From the NCBI RefSeq assembly GCF_001563285.1, contig NZ_CP005188.1:2237501-2301500 (forward strand): a stretch of 64,000 nt of DNA. The letters run 5' to 3'. Shown here piece after piece: positions 39,877 to 48,368 of the stretch. Within the stretch, counting starts at the first letter, position 1. Every line of letters begins with the position of its first letter. Under the pieces are notes generated by a model. That model searched no databases, was not told the origin of the DNA, and saw nothing but the letters and a program-made list of their open reading frames with translations. This stretch comes from Sphingobium sp. MI1205 (GTDB lineage Bacteria > Pseudomonadota > Alphaproteobacteria > Sphingomonadales > Sphingomonadaceae). Position numbers and translations under genes: made by a program.

Positions 39877-40830
39877 GAAGCCGACCGCTGTCGGCGTGGT
39901 GGACTCTGAGGCGAATATCAGGAACAAGCTGAACCGGGGCAAATTTACAGCGGTGTTTCTCATTCAATGCTTAAGGGCAATTGGCGCGTCGGCGCTGCAC
40001 TTGCGGGACTGATTTTAGCTGGGGCAAATGCTCCACCAAAACAAGTTGAGCAACCCAAACAGGCCGCAATCCAAAGCGAGCTGAGCAAAGCCGTAGCGTC
40101 TGAAAGCACCCCCATCTCCAGTGTCAGGATACCCAATGACCGTGACACGGGCTGCAGTAAGGGTGAGGACAAGCGCGAGTCCGATCTTTGCGCCCAGTGG
40201 AAAGCCGCCGATGCTGCTCGCGAGGCTGCTGAATATGCCTGGTACACGATGCTGCTCGGCTTCGTTGGTACTATTATTGGCTTTGCTGGTACTCTTCTCC
40301 TGGTCTTCACTTTCTTCGAAACCCGAAAAACCGCGCGCGCGGAACTGAGGGCTTACGTCGCGGTCGATATGGACGGCATGGAGATAAACGGGCGCACCGG
40401 TGCGGCCGAAGTCAAGCTTAAGATCTGCAATCAGGGGCAAACGCCGGCCTTTAAATCGGTCTGGGCCGGGAACGTCGTGATCTCCACGCCCGAACAACTC
40501 GAACGCGATCTTGCTGTCACGCCACGCAAACAGCCAGAAATGGGGCGTCGCGTTCCAGCTACCGTCAACGGCCACCAAACTGCCAGCGGCTCATTTTTCA
40601 ACCACGTGCCCTTTACCGTAGAGGAAATGAAGGCTGCGGTTTCGGGGGAAAAATCGCTCTTTGTCTTCGGGTTCGTTTGGTATGAAGATGCATTCGGGAA
40701 GAAGCGAGAAACGGTTTTCTGCTACCAATCCGCCCCTCTGCCTCCACCTAACATCAGCGGGAAGCCCATCGCTCAGGAAGGGCAATGGTCTCAGACGCAC
40801 TTCTTTAACGACGCCACCTAAGTTCGCCTG
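39858..40830. mobile_element. Low-GC replacement islet (no recognised mobility gene)
   Basis: About 970 bp of visibly lower GC than its surroundings. The convergent genes on both sides, DUF72 on the left and a GNAT gene on the right, each lose their 3' end at its borders. It carries one membrane-protein gene. I see no transposase, integrase, terminal inverted repeats or target duplication, so the element type is unknown; illegitimate recombination with deletion is a likely route. The borders are estimates from where protein homology stops. Confidence 0.6.
39967..40821 (+). CDS. Uncharacterised membrane protein in the islet (284 aa)
   Basis: The N-terminus looks like a signal peptide (AALAGLILAGANA). 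A soluble stretch with KRESDLCAQWKAADAAREAAEYAW follows, then one strong membrane helix (about 94-115, LGFVGTIIGFAGTLLLVFTFF). The ETRKTARAELRAYVAVDMDG motif comes next, leading into a ~150-residue C-terminal beta-type domain. Proteins with this layout are, as I recall, scattered in sphingomonad accessory regions and are annotated as hypothetical. Codon use is less GC-biased than in the neighbours. No clear ribosome site precedes the ATG. Function unknown. Confidence 0.7.
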   Translation: MLKGNWRVGAALAGLILAGANAPPKQVEQPKQAAIQSELSKAVASESTPISSVRIPNDRDTGCSKGEDKRESDLCAQWKAADAAREAAEYAWYTMLLGFVGTIIGFAGTLLLVFTFFETRKTARAELRAYVAVDMDGMEINGRTGAAEVKLKICNQGQTPAFKSVWAGNVVISTPEQLERDLAVTPRKQPEMGRRVPATVNGHQTASGSFFNHVPFTVEEMKAAVSGEKSLFVFGFVWYEDAFGKKRETVFCYQSAPLPPPNISGKPIAQEGQWSQTHFFNDAT

Positions 40831-40975
40831 GGGCGTCGGACGGCGGCAGCGCGGCATAGGATCCCGCGTCATCGAAAACATCGGCGAACAGCGCATTCAC
40901 CGCGCGCATCGTTTCGATGTCGCCTCCCAAGAGGCGGATGACGGCGGCGCGGGAATTGCTTCCTGCCGCCGTCAT
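40805..40975 (-). pseudogene. GNAT acetyltransferase fragment, AAC(3)-I-like N-terminus
   Basis: 56 codons start at 40975, seven bases after fda. Residues 10-48 (VIRLLGGDIETMRAVNALF, then FDDAGSYAALPPSDA) match the N-terminal helix-turn of AAC(3)-I-type GNAT enzymes. The reading then runs into islet DNA and stops at 40805. Full members have about 150 residues, so the acetyl-CoA binding part is missing and the protein cannot be active. AAC(3)-I relatives in chromosomes are often general acetyltransferases, so no resistance function is implied. Confidence 0.7.
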
Positions 40976-40982
40976 CGCCCGA

Positions 40983-41885
40983 TCACGCCACCTTCTTGGT
41001 CGATGCCGTGTAGATTTCGTCGATCGCTTGCCCCAGCGAGGCGTTGAACTCGTCATCGCTCATCTGGTGACGCAGATCGTTCAGCAGCGCGCGGCTGAAG
41101 CTGGCGATGATCCCCCGGTTCTTGGCCAGCTCCACGCAAGCTTCGGCGCGCGAGAAACCGCCCGACAGCGCCACGACGCGCAGCACGCGCGGATGATCGA
41201 CCAGCGCATCGAACAGACCGGCCTTGGCGGGCAGCGACAGCTTCAGCATGACCTGCTGGTCGCTCGGCAGCGCGTCGAGCGCCTTCGTCAGTTCCTCCAG
41301 CAGGATCTGGTCGGCATCGGTCCGCTCGGGGCTCTTGATGTTGATTTCCGGCTCCAGCATCGGCATCAGCCCGGCGGCCAGAACCTGTTGCCCGACCTCG
41401 AACTGCTGCTTGACGATGGCGGCGATGCCCTCGCGGTTGGCGAGATTGATAACCGAACGCTCCTTGGTCCCGAACACGCCCAGCGACTTGGCGCGCTTGA
41501 GCAGCGTGTCCAGTTCCGGCATCGGCTTCATCAGCTGCACGCCGTTCGCTTCATCCTCCAGACCCTTGTCGATCTTGATGAAGGGCACGACGCCCCGCTC
41601 GATCAGCGCCTGCGGCACGGACTTGCCGCCCGCCTGGCCGTCCATCGTCCGTTCGAACAGGATCGCGCCGATCACCTTCTCGCCGCTGAAGGCGGGCGAG
41701 GTGATGATGCGGCTACGCATGTCGTGGATCAGGCCGAACATCTCTTCATCGTTCGACCACGCGCCTTCCTCGATGCCATAGCCCTTCAGCGCCTTGGGCG
41801 TCGACCCGCCGCTCTGGTCGAGCGCGGCGATAAAGCCGTTGCCGGCCGCAATCTTGTTCTTCATGTCCTGATCCAGCATCTGCAC
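40983..41885 (-). CDS. fda: Fructose-bisphosphate aldolase, class I
   Basis: A 300-residue Schiff-base aldolase of the bacterial class I type (compare Staphylococcus Fda). It shows FIAALDQSGGSTPKAL, the substrate-site block LMPMLEPEINIKSPERTDAD, MLKLSLPAKAGLF (probable Schiff-base lysine), and RVVALSGGFSRAEAC. It cleaves fructose-1,6-bisphosphate or, in sphingomonads using the Entner-Doudoroff route, more likely works toward gluconeogenesis. It lies after pgk, from which a terminator separates it, and before the GNAT fragment. Confidence 0.93.
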   Translation of the reverse strand: MQMLDQDMKNKIAAGNGFIAALDQSGGSTPKALKGYGIEEGAWSNDEEMFGLIHDMRSRIITSPAFSGEKVIGAILFERTMDGQAGGKSVPQALIERGVVPFIKIDKGLEDEANGVQLMKPMPELDTLLKRAKSLGVFGTKERSVINLANREGIAAIVKQQFEVGQQVLAAGLMPMLEPEINIKSPERTDADQILLEELTKALDALPSDQQVMLKLSLPAKAGLFDALVDHPRVLRVVALSGGFSRAEACVELAKNRGIIASFSRALLNDLRHQMSDDEFNASLGQAIDEIYTASTKKVA

Positions 41886-41937
41886 ATACCTTCTCTGTAG
41901 CGTTGCGCCGCCCCATCGGCGGCGTCGTTAAATGAAA

Positions 41938-41966
41938 GGGGCCGCCATCTTTCCGAGGGCGGCCCC
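41938..41966 (-). terminator. Terminator after pgk
   Basis: GGGGCCGCC and GGCGGCCCC form a perfect 9-bp stem. On the minus strand it is followed by TTTCATTT. It lies directly downstream of the pgk stop and ahead of fda, so fda probably has its own promoter or depends on read-through. Confidence 0.75.
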
Positions 41967-41972
41967 GCATAT

Positions 41973-43175
41973 TCAGGCCATCAGCGCCTTGACGCCCGGC
42001 AGTTCCTTGCCTTCCATCCATTCCAGGAAAGCGCCACCCGCCGTCGATACAAAGGTGAAGTCTGCCGCCACGCCCGCATGGTTGAGCGCGGCCACCGTGT
42101 CGCCACCACCCGCCACGGACGTCAGCTGCCCTTCCTTCGTCAGCGCCGCCGCCGTCTTGGCCAGCGCCACAGTCGCCTTGTCGAACGGTGCGATCTCGAA
42201 CGCGCCCAGCGGTCCGTTCCACACCAGCGTCCGGCAATTCTTGAGCGCGTCGCCCAGCGCCTCGACAGCGGCAGGGCCTACGTCCAGGATCATCTCGTCG
42301 GCGGCAACTTCATGCACGTTACAAGTCCGCACGGATGGCGGGTTGGCCGCGAATTCCTTCGCCACCACGACGTCATAGGGCAGGTGGATCGTGCAACCGG
42401 CAGCCTCGGCCTTGTCGAAGATCGCTTCGGCGGTCTCGGCCAGATCCTTCTCGCACAGCGACTTGCCCACGTCCACGCCGCGCGCGTGCAGGAAGGTGTT
42501 GGCCATGCCGCCGCCGATGATCAGATGATCGACCTTGGCGACCAGATTGTTCAGCACATCGAGCTTGGTGGAAACCTTCGCCCCGCCGACGACCGCCGCG
42601 ACCGGCTTCACCGGCTCGCCCAGCGCCGCCTGCAACGCGTCCAGTTCCTTTTCCATCGACCGCCCGGCAAAGGCGGGCAGCTTGTGCGCCAATCCCTCGG
42701 TCGATGCATGGGCGCGGTGCGCGGCGGAAAAGGCGTCGTTCACGTAGAGGTCGCCGATCGCCGCCATGGCTTCCGCCAGCGCAGGATCATTCTTTTCCTC
42801 GCCGGGATGGAAGCGGGTATTTTCCAGGATCGAAATGTCGCCGGGCCGCATCACCGCGATGCCGTCCACCGCCGCCTGCCCGCAGCAGTCGGGAATGAAC
42901 TGCACGTCGCGCCCCAGCACGGCGGTCAGCGGCCGCGTGATCTTCGACAGAGAATATTCCGGGTTCTTCTGCCCTTTGGGACGGCCGAAATGGGCCAGGA
43001 TCAGCACCTTCGCGCCGCGATCGGCCAGTTCCAGGATCGTCGGCATCGCCGCTCGCAAGCGGGTGTCGTCGCTCACCGATCCATCCTGCATCGGCACGTT
43101 CAAATCTTCGCGCACCAGCACGCACTTGCCGCTGATGTCGCCCATATCGTCCAGCGTCTTGAAGGGCTTGGCCAC
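41973..43175 (-). CDS. pgk: Phosphoglycerate kinase
   Basis: A 400-residue two-domain kinase that interconverts 1,3-bisphosphoglycerate and 3-phosphoglycerate with ADP/ATP. Signatures are [81 protein letters not shown], and the C-terminal [16 protein letters not shown]. The length is normal. It lies downstream of gap, separated by a terminator and a REPIN-like repeat. Confidence 0.96.
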   Translation of the reverse strand: MAKPFKTLDDMGDISGKCVLVREDLNVPMQDGSVSDDTRLRAAMPTILELADRGAKVLILAHFGRPKGQKNPEYSLSKITRPLTAVLGRDVQFIPDCCGQAAVDGIAVMRPGDISILENTRFHPGEEKNDPALAEAMAAIGDLYVNDAFSAAHRAHASTEGLAHKLPAFAGRSMEKELDALQAALGEPVKPVAAVVGGAKVSTKLDVLNNLVAKVDHLIIGGGMANTFLHARGVDVGKSLCEKDLAETAEAIFDKAEAAGCTIHLPYDVVVAKEFAANPPSVRTCNVHEVAADEMILDVGPAAVEALGDALKNCRTLVWNGPLGAFEIAPFDKATVALAKTAAALTKEGQLTSVAGGGDTVAALNHAGVAADFTFVSTAGGAFLEWMEGKELPGVKALMA

Positions 43176-43197
43176 CGGTATCTCCTACCGCCCCACC

Positions 43198-43275
43198 GTC
43201 ATCCCAGCGAAAGCTGGGATCTCATGCCGCGGTCAGGACGTCAAAATCAGGCATCCCGGCCCATGCCGGGACGAT
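43198..43275. repeat. REPIN-like inverted repeat between gap and pgk (copy 3)
   Basis: The left arm is CGTCATCCCAGCGAAAGCTG (continuing GGATCTCA). The right arm, GGCATCCCGGCCCATGCCGG then GACG, is diverged. Same family as the copy at 31441. Confidence 0.75.
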
Positions 43276-43283
43276 GAAAAAAA

Positions 43284-43305
43284 GGGCGGACCGCAAAGTC
43301 CGCCC
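43284..43305 (-). terminator. Terminator after gap
   Basis: GGGCGGAC / GTCCGCCC is a perfect 8-bp stem with a 6-base loop. On the minus strand it is followed by seven T residues (43283-43277). It lies 8 bp after the gap stop and is a textbook intrinsic terminator. Confidence 0.9.
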
Positions 43306-43313
43306 CTATTCGC

Positions 43314-44324
43314 TTACAGCAGGCCCGCAACCACGCCGGTCGTGTCGATCATGCGGTTGGAAAAGCCCCATTCATTGTCGTACCAGCTCAGCACGCGCAC
43401 CAGCTTGCCGTCGATGACCGCGGTTTCCAGGCTGTCCACGGTCGAGCTGCGCGGATCGCCATTATAGTCGATCGACACCAGCGGCTCGTCCGAATAGCCC
43501 AATATGCCCTTGAGCGGACCGGCTTCCGAAGCGGCCTTCAGCAACTTGTTTACTTCCTCGACCGTGGTGTCGCGCTTGGCAATGAACTTCAGGTCGACGA
43601 CCGATACGTTCGGGGTCGGCACGCGCACCGACGAACCGTCCAGCTTGCCCTTCAGTTCGGGCAGCACTTCGCCAACGGCGCGCGCAGCGCCGGTGGTGGT
43701 CGGGATCATCGACAGGGCAGCGGCGCGGGCGCGGCGCATGTCCTTGTGGATCTGGTCCAGCGTGTTCTGGTCGTTGGTGTAGCTGTGGATCGTCGTCATG
43801 AAACCGCTTTCGATGCCGACGGCATCGTGCAGCACCTTGGCGAGCGGGGCGAGGCAGTTGGTCGTGCAGCTCGCGTTCGAGATAACGACATCGTCGGCGG
43901 TCAGCGTGTCATGATTGACGCCGAACACGACGGTCTTGTCCACGCCGGTCGCGGGCGCGGAGATGACGACGCGCTTGGCGCCAGCGGTCAGATGCGCGCT
44001 CGCCTTCGCCTTGTCAGCGAAGATGCCGGTGCATTCCAGAGCGATCTCCACGCCCTGCGCGGCGTGCGGCAGCTTGGCGGGATCACGCTCGGCGGTCACG
44101 GCGATGCGCTTGCCGTTGATGACCAGGGCGTCGCCTTCGACGCTGACGTCGCCGGGGAAGTTTCCATGAACGCTGTCGCGCTTGAACAGCAGGGCATTCG
44201 ACTTGGCATCGCCCAGGTCGTTGATGCTCACCAGCTCCAGATCATGGTCCGTGCGCTCCAATATTGCGCGCGCCACCAGGCGGCCGATACGTCCGAAACC
44301 GTTGATTGCTACCTTCGTTGCCAC
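43314..44324 (-). CDS. gap: Glyceraldehyde-3-phosphate dehydrogenase, type I
   Basis: A 336-residue NAD-dependent enzyme. It has [19 protein letters not shown] (Rossmann fold), catalytic C153 in [29 protein letters not shown], and [13 protein letters not shown] at the C-terminus. The start is GTG at 44324 with AGGAGG eight bases upstream, much better supported than the longer frame to 44378. It follows tkt by 31 bp, so the two are likely co-transcribed. Confidence 0.96.
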   Translation of the reverse strand: MATKVAINGFGRIGRLVARAILERTDHDLELVSINDLGDAKSNALLFKRDSVHGNFPGDVSVEGDALVINGKRIAVTAERDPAKLPHAAQGVEIALECTGIFADKAKASAHLTAGAKRVVISAPATGVDKTVVFGVNHDTLTADDVVISNASCTTNCLAPLAKVLHDAVGIESGFMTTIHSYTNDQNTLDQIHKDMRRARAAALSMIPTTTGAARAVGEVLPELKGKLDGSSVRVPTPNVSVVDLKFIAKRDTTVEEVNKLLKAASEAGPLKGILGYSDEPLVSIDYNGDPRSSTVDSLETAVIDGKLVRVLSWYDNEWGFSNRMIDTTGVVAGLL

Positions 44325-44355
44325 TGCACTAGCCTCCTGATTGGTAGATATGTTC

Positions 44356-46323
44356 TTAATGATCCAGCGCGGCCGCAACCTGCGGCGCGATCTTTGCGGC
44401 CGTCAGGCCGAAATGGTCGTAAAGCGCTTCCGCCGGAGCCGACGCGCCAAAAGTGTCGATGCCGAAACGCAGGCCCGCAATGCCGACATGGCGTTCCCAG
44501 CCGAATGTGGTCCCTGCCTCAATCGACACGCGCAGCACATGGTGCGGAAGGAGATCATCCTTATACGCCTGCGGCTGCGCTTCGAAATGCGCCCAGCTGG
44601 GCATCGACACCACGTCCGCGCCAATGCCCTGCGCTTCCAGCAGGTCGGCGGTCGCTACCGCGATCTCGACTTCCGAACCGGTGGCGATCAGCACGACCTT
44701 GCGATCCGCTGCGGCGGCGCGCAGGCGATAGGCGCCCTTGGCGGAAAGATTTTCGCTCTTTCCGGTGCGAAGCTGGGGCAGGTTCTGCCGGGTCAACGCC
44801 AGCACCGACGGGCCGTCCTTGTCCTTGAGCGCCAGTTCCCAGCACTCGGCGGTTTCAACGATGTCCGCCGGACGATAAACGTCCAGGTTGGGGATCATGC
44901 GCAGCGACATGACATGTTCGATCGGCTGGTGCGTCGGGCCATCTTCGCCAAGACCGATGCTGTCATGCGTCAGCACATGGATGACGCGCTGCTGCTGAAG
45001 CGCGGCAAGACGGATGCCGCCGCGCATATAGTCGGAAAAGACCAGGAATGTGCCGCCATAGGGGATGACGCCGCCGTGCAGCGCCATGCCGTTCATCGCG
45101 CAGGCCATGCCGAACTCGCGAATGCCATAATAGACATAGCGGCCGGAATAATCGTCCTTCGTCAGCGGACCGGTGCTCTTGGTCTTGGTGTTGTTGGACC
45201 CGGTCAGGTCCGCCGAACCGCCCAGCGTTTCGGGCAGCAGATCGTTGATCGCGCCCAGCGCCAGCTCGCTCGCCTTGCGGGTCGCGACCTTCTGCGGATT
45301 GGCGATCAGCGTGTCGATATAGGCTTCCAGCGAGAAATCGGCGGGCAGATCGCCCGCCATGCGCCGTTCGAACTCGGCCTTCTGGCCATTGCCAGCCAGA
45401 CGGCCTTCCCATGCCGCACGCACTTCGCCACCGCGCGATCCGATCCGGCGCCATTCGGCGGCCACATCTTCGGGGATCACAAAGGGTTCAGCGGTCCAGC
45501 CGAGAAATTCGCGAGCAGCCGCGACTTCCGCTTCACCCAGCGCCGAACCGTGAACGCCCGACGTCCCCGCCTTGTTGGGCGCGCCGTAGCCAATCTTGGT
45601 GGCGCAGGCGATCAGCGACGGACGCGGATCAGCCAGCGCTTCATCAATCGCGCGGCGCACATCGGCGACGTCATGGCCGTCGCACGACACGACATGCCAT
45701 CCGGTCGCGGCATAGCGCGCGCGGACGTCTTCGCTGCTGGACAGGTCGACCGCGCCGTCGATGGTGATCTTGTTATCATCCCACAGCACGATCAGGCGGC
45801 CAAGATTCAGGTGGCCCGCAAGGCCGATCGCTTCATGGTTGATGCCTTCCATCAGGCACCCGTCGCCCGCAATCACCCAGGTGCGGTGATCGACCAGATC
45901 GTCGCCGAAGCTGGCATTCAGGTGCCGCTCGGCAATCGCCATGCCGACGGCAGTGGCCAGCCCCGAACCTAGCGGGCCGGTCGTCGCTTCGACGCCCGCC
46001 AGCTCGAAATTCTCCGGGTGGCCCGCGCAGGGGCTATGCAACTGGCGGAAATTGGCGATGTCCTCGATCGTCGGCCGCGCATAGCCCGACAGGTGCAGCA
46101 ACGAGTAGATCAGCATCGATCCATGCCCCGCCGACAGCACGAAACGATCGCGGTCGGCCCATTTGGGCTGGCTGGGATCGAACTTCAGATAATCCTTGAA
46201 CAGCACCGTCGCGACGTCCGCCATGCCCATCGGCATGCCCGGATGGCCGCTGTTCGCCGCCTGCACTGCGTCCATGGAAAGCGCCCTGATGGCGCTGGCG
46301 AGCGACTTTTCGGAAACGGTCAT
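44356..46323 (-). CDS. tkt: Transketolase
   Basis: A 655-residue TPP enzyme of the pentose phosphate pathway. It has [19 protein letters not shown], the TPP motif [42 protein letters not shown] in the pyrimidine domain, and [14 protein letters not shown] near the C-terminus. The ATG at 46323 gives the standard N-terminus; the longer open frame to 46689 overlaps the divergent small ORF and is not used. gap follows 31 bp later. The 174-bp region upstream is shared with the divergent zapA cluster. Confidence 0.96.
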   Translation of the reverse strand: MTVSEKSLASAIRALSMDAVQAANSGHPGMPMGMADVATVLFKDYLKFDPSQPKWADRDRFVLSAGHGSMLIYSLLHLSGYARPTIEDIANFRQLHSPCAGHPENFELAGVEATTGPLGSGLATAVGMAIAERHLNASFGDDLVDHRTWVIAGDGCLMEGINHEAIGLAGHLNLGRLIVLWDDNKITIDGAVDLSSSEDVRARYAATGWHVVSCDGHDVADVRRAIDEALADPRPSLIACATKIGYGAPNKAGTSGVHGSALGEAEVAAAREFLGWTAEPFVIPEDVAAEWRRIGSRGGEVRAAWEGRLAGNGQKAEFERRMAGDLPADFSLEAYIDTLIANPQKVATRKASELALGAINDLLPETLGGSADLTGSNNTKTKSTGPLTKDDYSGRYVYYGIREFGMACAMNGMALHGGVIPYGGTFLVFSDYMRGGIRLAALQQQRVIHVLTHDSIGLGEDGPTHQPIEHVMSLRMIPNLDVYRPADIVETAECWELALKDKDGPSVLALTRQNLPQLRTGKSENLSAKGAYRLRAAAADRKVVLIATGSEVEIAVATADLLEAQGIGADVVSMPSWAHFEAQPQAYKDDLLPHHVLRVSIEAGTTFGWERHVGIAGLRFGIDTFGASAPAEALYDHFGLTAAKIAPQVAAALDH

Positions 46324-46497
46324 CTGGGCTGGCGTCTTTCCTGCTTGGCTGAGCGGCCCCCTGCTGAGCCGGCGAATCGAAATCGCGTCCCCTTTGTCGC
46401 CTTGCACCCAAAGCGTCAACCGTGGCAGGCCCTTGCAGAGCGCCAAGCCGTCCAATGACGGCTTTTGCAAGGCGAAAACTTTGTTTATGCGTAGGTC

Positions 46498-46695
46498 ATG
46501 GCAAGCAATCGCATGATGCAGGCGATCGACGCATTGGAACGCGCGGTCGGGCGGCTCGAACAGGATGTGGACGGCCTCGTCTCGGCGAGCGCCTCTCCGC
46601 CTTCCTCCCCCGGCATGGACCCCGCCGCCGCCCGCGCCGCGCTCCGCTCGCTCGACGAACTGATCGCCGATATCAAAGGAAGCGCGCATGGCTGA
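46498..46695 (+). CDS. Small coiled-coil protein upstream of zapA (65 aa)
   Basis: A 65-residue, mostly helical, charged protein; residues 5-30 (RMMQAIDALERAVGRLEQDV) show heptad spacing typical of a coiled coil, and the C-terminal helix has LRSLDELIADIKG. It overlaps zapA by eight bases, indicating co-translation. Similar short ORFs directly before zapA occur in other sphingomonads as far as I recall; their role is unknown. A link to ZapA or cell division is plausible from position only. Confidence 0.75.
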   Translation: MASNRMMQAIDALERAVGRLEQDVDGLVSASASPPSSPGMDPAAARAALRSLDELIADIKGSAHG

Positions 46696-47026
46696 AACCA
46701 GCCTTCAGATTGCCGGGCGTCACTACGCCATCCGCTGCCGCGATGGCGAGGAAGCGCATCTTGCCCATCTCGCCAGCCTTATCGAGCGCAAGGCGCGCCT
46801 GGCTCAACAGAACACGCCCGGCCTGACCGAAGTGCGCACTCTGCTGTTCGCCGCCCTGTTCCTGGCGGACGAACTCAACGACCTGAAACGCGAAGCCGCC
46901 GGCCGCCAACAGACCCTGGCCCTTGGCGAAGAGGAGGACGAATCCGCCGCCCGCGCCATCGAGGCGCTTGCCGCGCGCATAGAAAAGCTGAGCGACAGGC
47001 TTGCCGTGCCGGGTCCCGACGCCTAG
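46688..47026 (+). CDS. zapA: Cell division protein ZapA
   Basis: A 112-residue ZapA, which binds FtsZ and bundles its filaments at the division ring. The N-terminal globular part has TSLQIAGRHYAIRCRDGEEAHL, and the long C-terminal helix (about 55-105) supports dimerisation. Its position ahead of 6S RNA and the 5-formyl-THF cyclo-ligase gene is the widely conserved zapA-ssrS-fau arrangement, which strengthens the assignment. It starts inside the upstream 65-codon ORF. Confidence 0.9.
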   Translation: MAETSLQIAGRHYAIRCRDGEEAHLAHLASLIERKARLAQQNTPGLTEVRTLLFAALFLADELNDLKREAAGRQQTLALGEEEDESAARAIEALAARIEKLSDRLAVPGPDA

Positions 47027-47033
47027 ATTGGTC

Positions 47034-47196
47034 GTGACGGGCACTGCCTGGTACGAGCTTTAGCGAACATCCCTGAGGCGATAATCACATCCACGGGGGC
47101 TGTCCCTGGGCGGGTCCAGGCCCGATCTACATGGTCCCCACCTGACGTTGAGGCGTCAGAGGATATTCCAGCAAACGGCCAAGGCGGTCCCGTCAC
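47034..47196 (+). ncRNA. ssrS: 6S RNA
   Basis: The 250-bp gap between zapA and the cyclo-ligase gene holds the classical 6S RNA locus. GTGACGGG (47034-47041) pairs perfectly with CCCGTCAC (47189-47196), and the next bases ACTGCCT pair with AGGCGGT, giving the long terminal stem. The interior is a largely unpaired, C-rich centre as expected of the RNA that mimics an open promoter and binds RNA polymerase. The ends are taken from the stem and may be off by some bases. Confidence 0.8.
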
Positions 47197-47276
47197 CCTT
47201 TCCGCCCGCCTCCTTTTCTCCAGTCGTTGCAAGTGCTGGCGAGAAACAGGTTTCCACCCCTTCCCGCCGGGTCTAA

Positions 47277-47864
47277 ATGCGGCGCATGAGCGACGATCCC
47301 GACAAAAACGCCCTGCGCACCCTCGCCCGGACACGCCGCCGCGCGTTCCTGACGTCGCTCGACCCGCTTGCGCACCGGCTGGCGTTCAAGGCGGTTCCCT
47401 CCCCCCTCGCCCGGCGGCTGGCCGATATGCAGACCGTCGCGCTCTATATGGGCCTGGACGACGAAGCCCCGGCCCAGCGCCTCGCCCCCCAGCTTGCCGC
47501 CATGGGCAAGACCCTTGCCCTGCCCCGTGTCATCGACCGGCTGGGCAGCATGGATTTCCTCGGCTGGACGCCGGAGGATCAACTCCATCCCGGCCTCTAC
47601 GGCACACATCATCCCGAACCCAGCGGCCCCGCCGTCGCGCCGGACGTCATCATCGCCCCGCTGCTCGGCTTCGACCGGGCAATGAATCGGCTTGGGCAAG
47701 GCGGCGGCTATTATGATCGCGCCTTCGCCCGTTACCCCGATGCGCTGCGGATCGGCCTTGCCTGGTCGGTGCAGGAACATGAAGCCCTGCCCGCCGATCC
47801 ATGGGATCTGCCGCTCGACATCATCCTCACCGAAATCGAACTGATCGAAGGACCAGACGCGTGA
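47277..47864 (+). CDS. fau: 5-formyltetrahydrofolate cyclo-ligase
   Basis: A 195-residue ATP-dependent enzyme that converts 5-formyl-THF to 5,10-methenyl-THF. The diagnostic C-terminal motif is PLLGFDRAMNRLGQGGGYYDRAFAR; RTLARTRRRAF is the N-terminal phosphate-binding helix. A second ATG at 47286 is also possible. Its stop overlaps the GTG of the DUF2842 gene (GTGA). Genomic position after 6S RNA matches the ygfA locus of other proteobacteria. Confidence 0.9.
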   Translation: MRRMSDDPDKNALRTLARTRRRAFLTSLDPLAHRLAFKAVPSPLARRLADMQTVALYMGLDDEAPAQRLAPQLAAMGKTLALPRVIDRLGSMDFLGWTPEDQLHPGLYGTHHPEPSGPAVAPDVIIAPLLGFDRAMNRLGQGGGYYDRAFARYPDALRIGLAWSVQEHEALPADPWDLPLDIILTEIELIEGPDA

Positions 47865-48100
47865 ACCGCCAGCCCGCCCCCTATCAGCCCAGCTGGCGCA
47901 AGCCCGTGGGCATGTTCATCATCCTGGGACTCATCACGCTGTGGGCGATACTGATCGGCAGCCTGTCGGGCTTCATCGGCCGCCTGCCCATGATCGCGCA
48001 GGTGCCAGTCTATGTGTTCCTGGGCCTCATCTGGATCTGGATCCTGCCCCTGAAGCGCCTGCTCGCCTGGATGGAAACAGGCCGCTGGCGGCGCAGCTGA
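47861..48100 (+). CDS. DUF2842 family membrane protein
   Basis: A 79-residue protein with two membrane helices (about 16-36 and 46-64) and the motifs PSWRKPVGMFIILGLI and VYVFLGLIWIWILPLKRLL of DUF2842, a small alphaproteobacterial family of unknown function. It begins with GTG, overlapping the cyclo-ligase stop by four bases. It is the last gene of the zapA cluster and is followed by a REPIN-like repeat. Confidence 0.87.
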   Translation: MNRQPAPYQPSWRKPVGMFIILGLITLWAILIGSLSGFIGRLPMIAQVPVYVFLGLIWIWILPLKRLLAWMETGRWRRS

Positions 48101-48111
48101 TCAGCTCTCTC

Positions 48112-48192
48112 CGTCATCCCAGCGCAAGCTGGGATCTCAGGCTAAACGGACACAGCCTAGCCCACGAGATGCCAGCTTCCGCTGGCATGACG
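48112..48192. repeat. REPIN-like inverted repeat after DUF2842 (copy 4)
   Basis: Left arm CGTCATCCCAGCGCAAGCTG (then GGATCTCA), right arm GATGCCAGCTTCCGCTGGCA then TGACG. Both arms are well preserved; same family as 31441. Confidence 0.8.
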
Positions 48193-48250
48193 ACCATCAA
48201 TTATTTGGGATAGTTTCGGCCTCTTGGGGCCATCCACTCTTCAAAAAGAG

Positions 48251-48327
<77 letters not shown>

Positions 48328-48368
48328 GTTCGGTGTGGGCGGGCATCTATGCGGGTGCGCCGGACCTG

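Noticed and set aside
39858..40830. Insertion sequence or prophage fragment
   Set aside because: No transposase, integrase, terminal inverted repeats or target-site duplication could be found; only composition and truncated neighbours support foreign origin.
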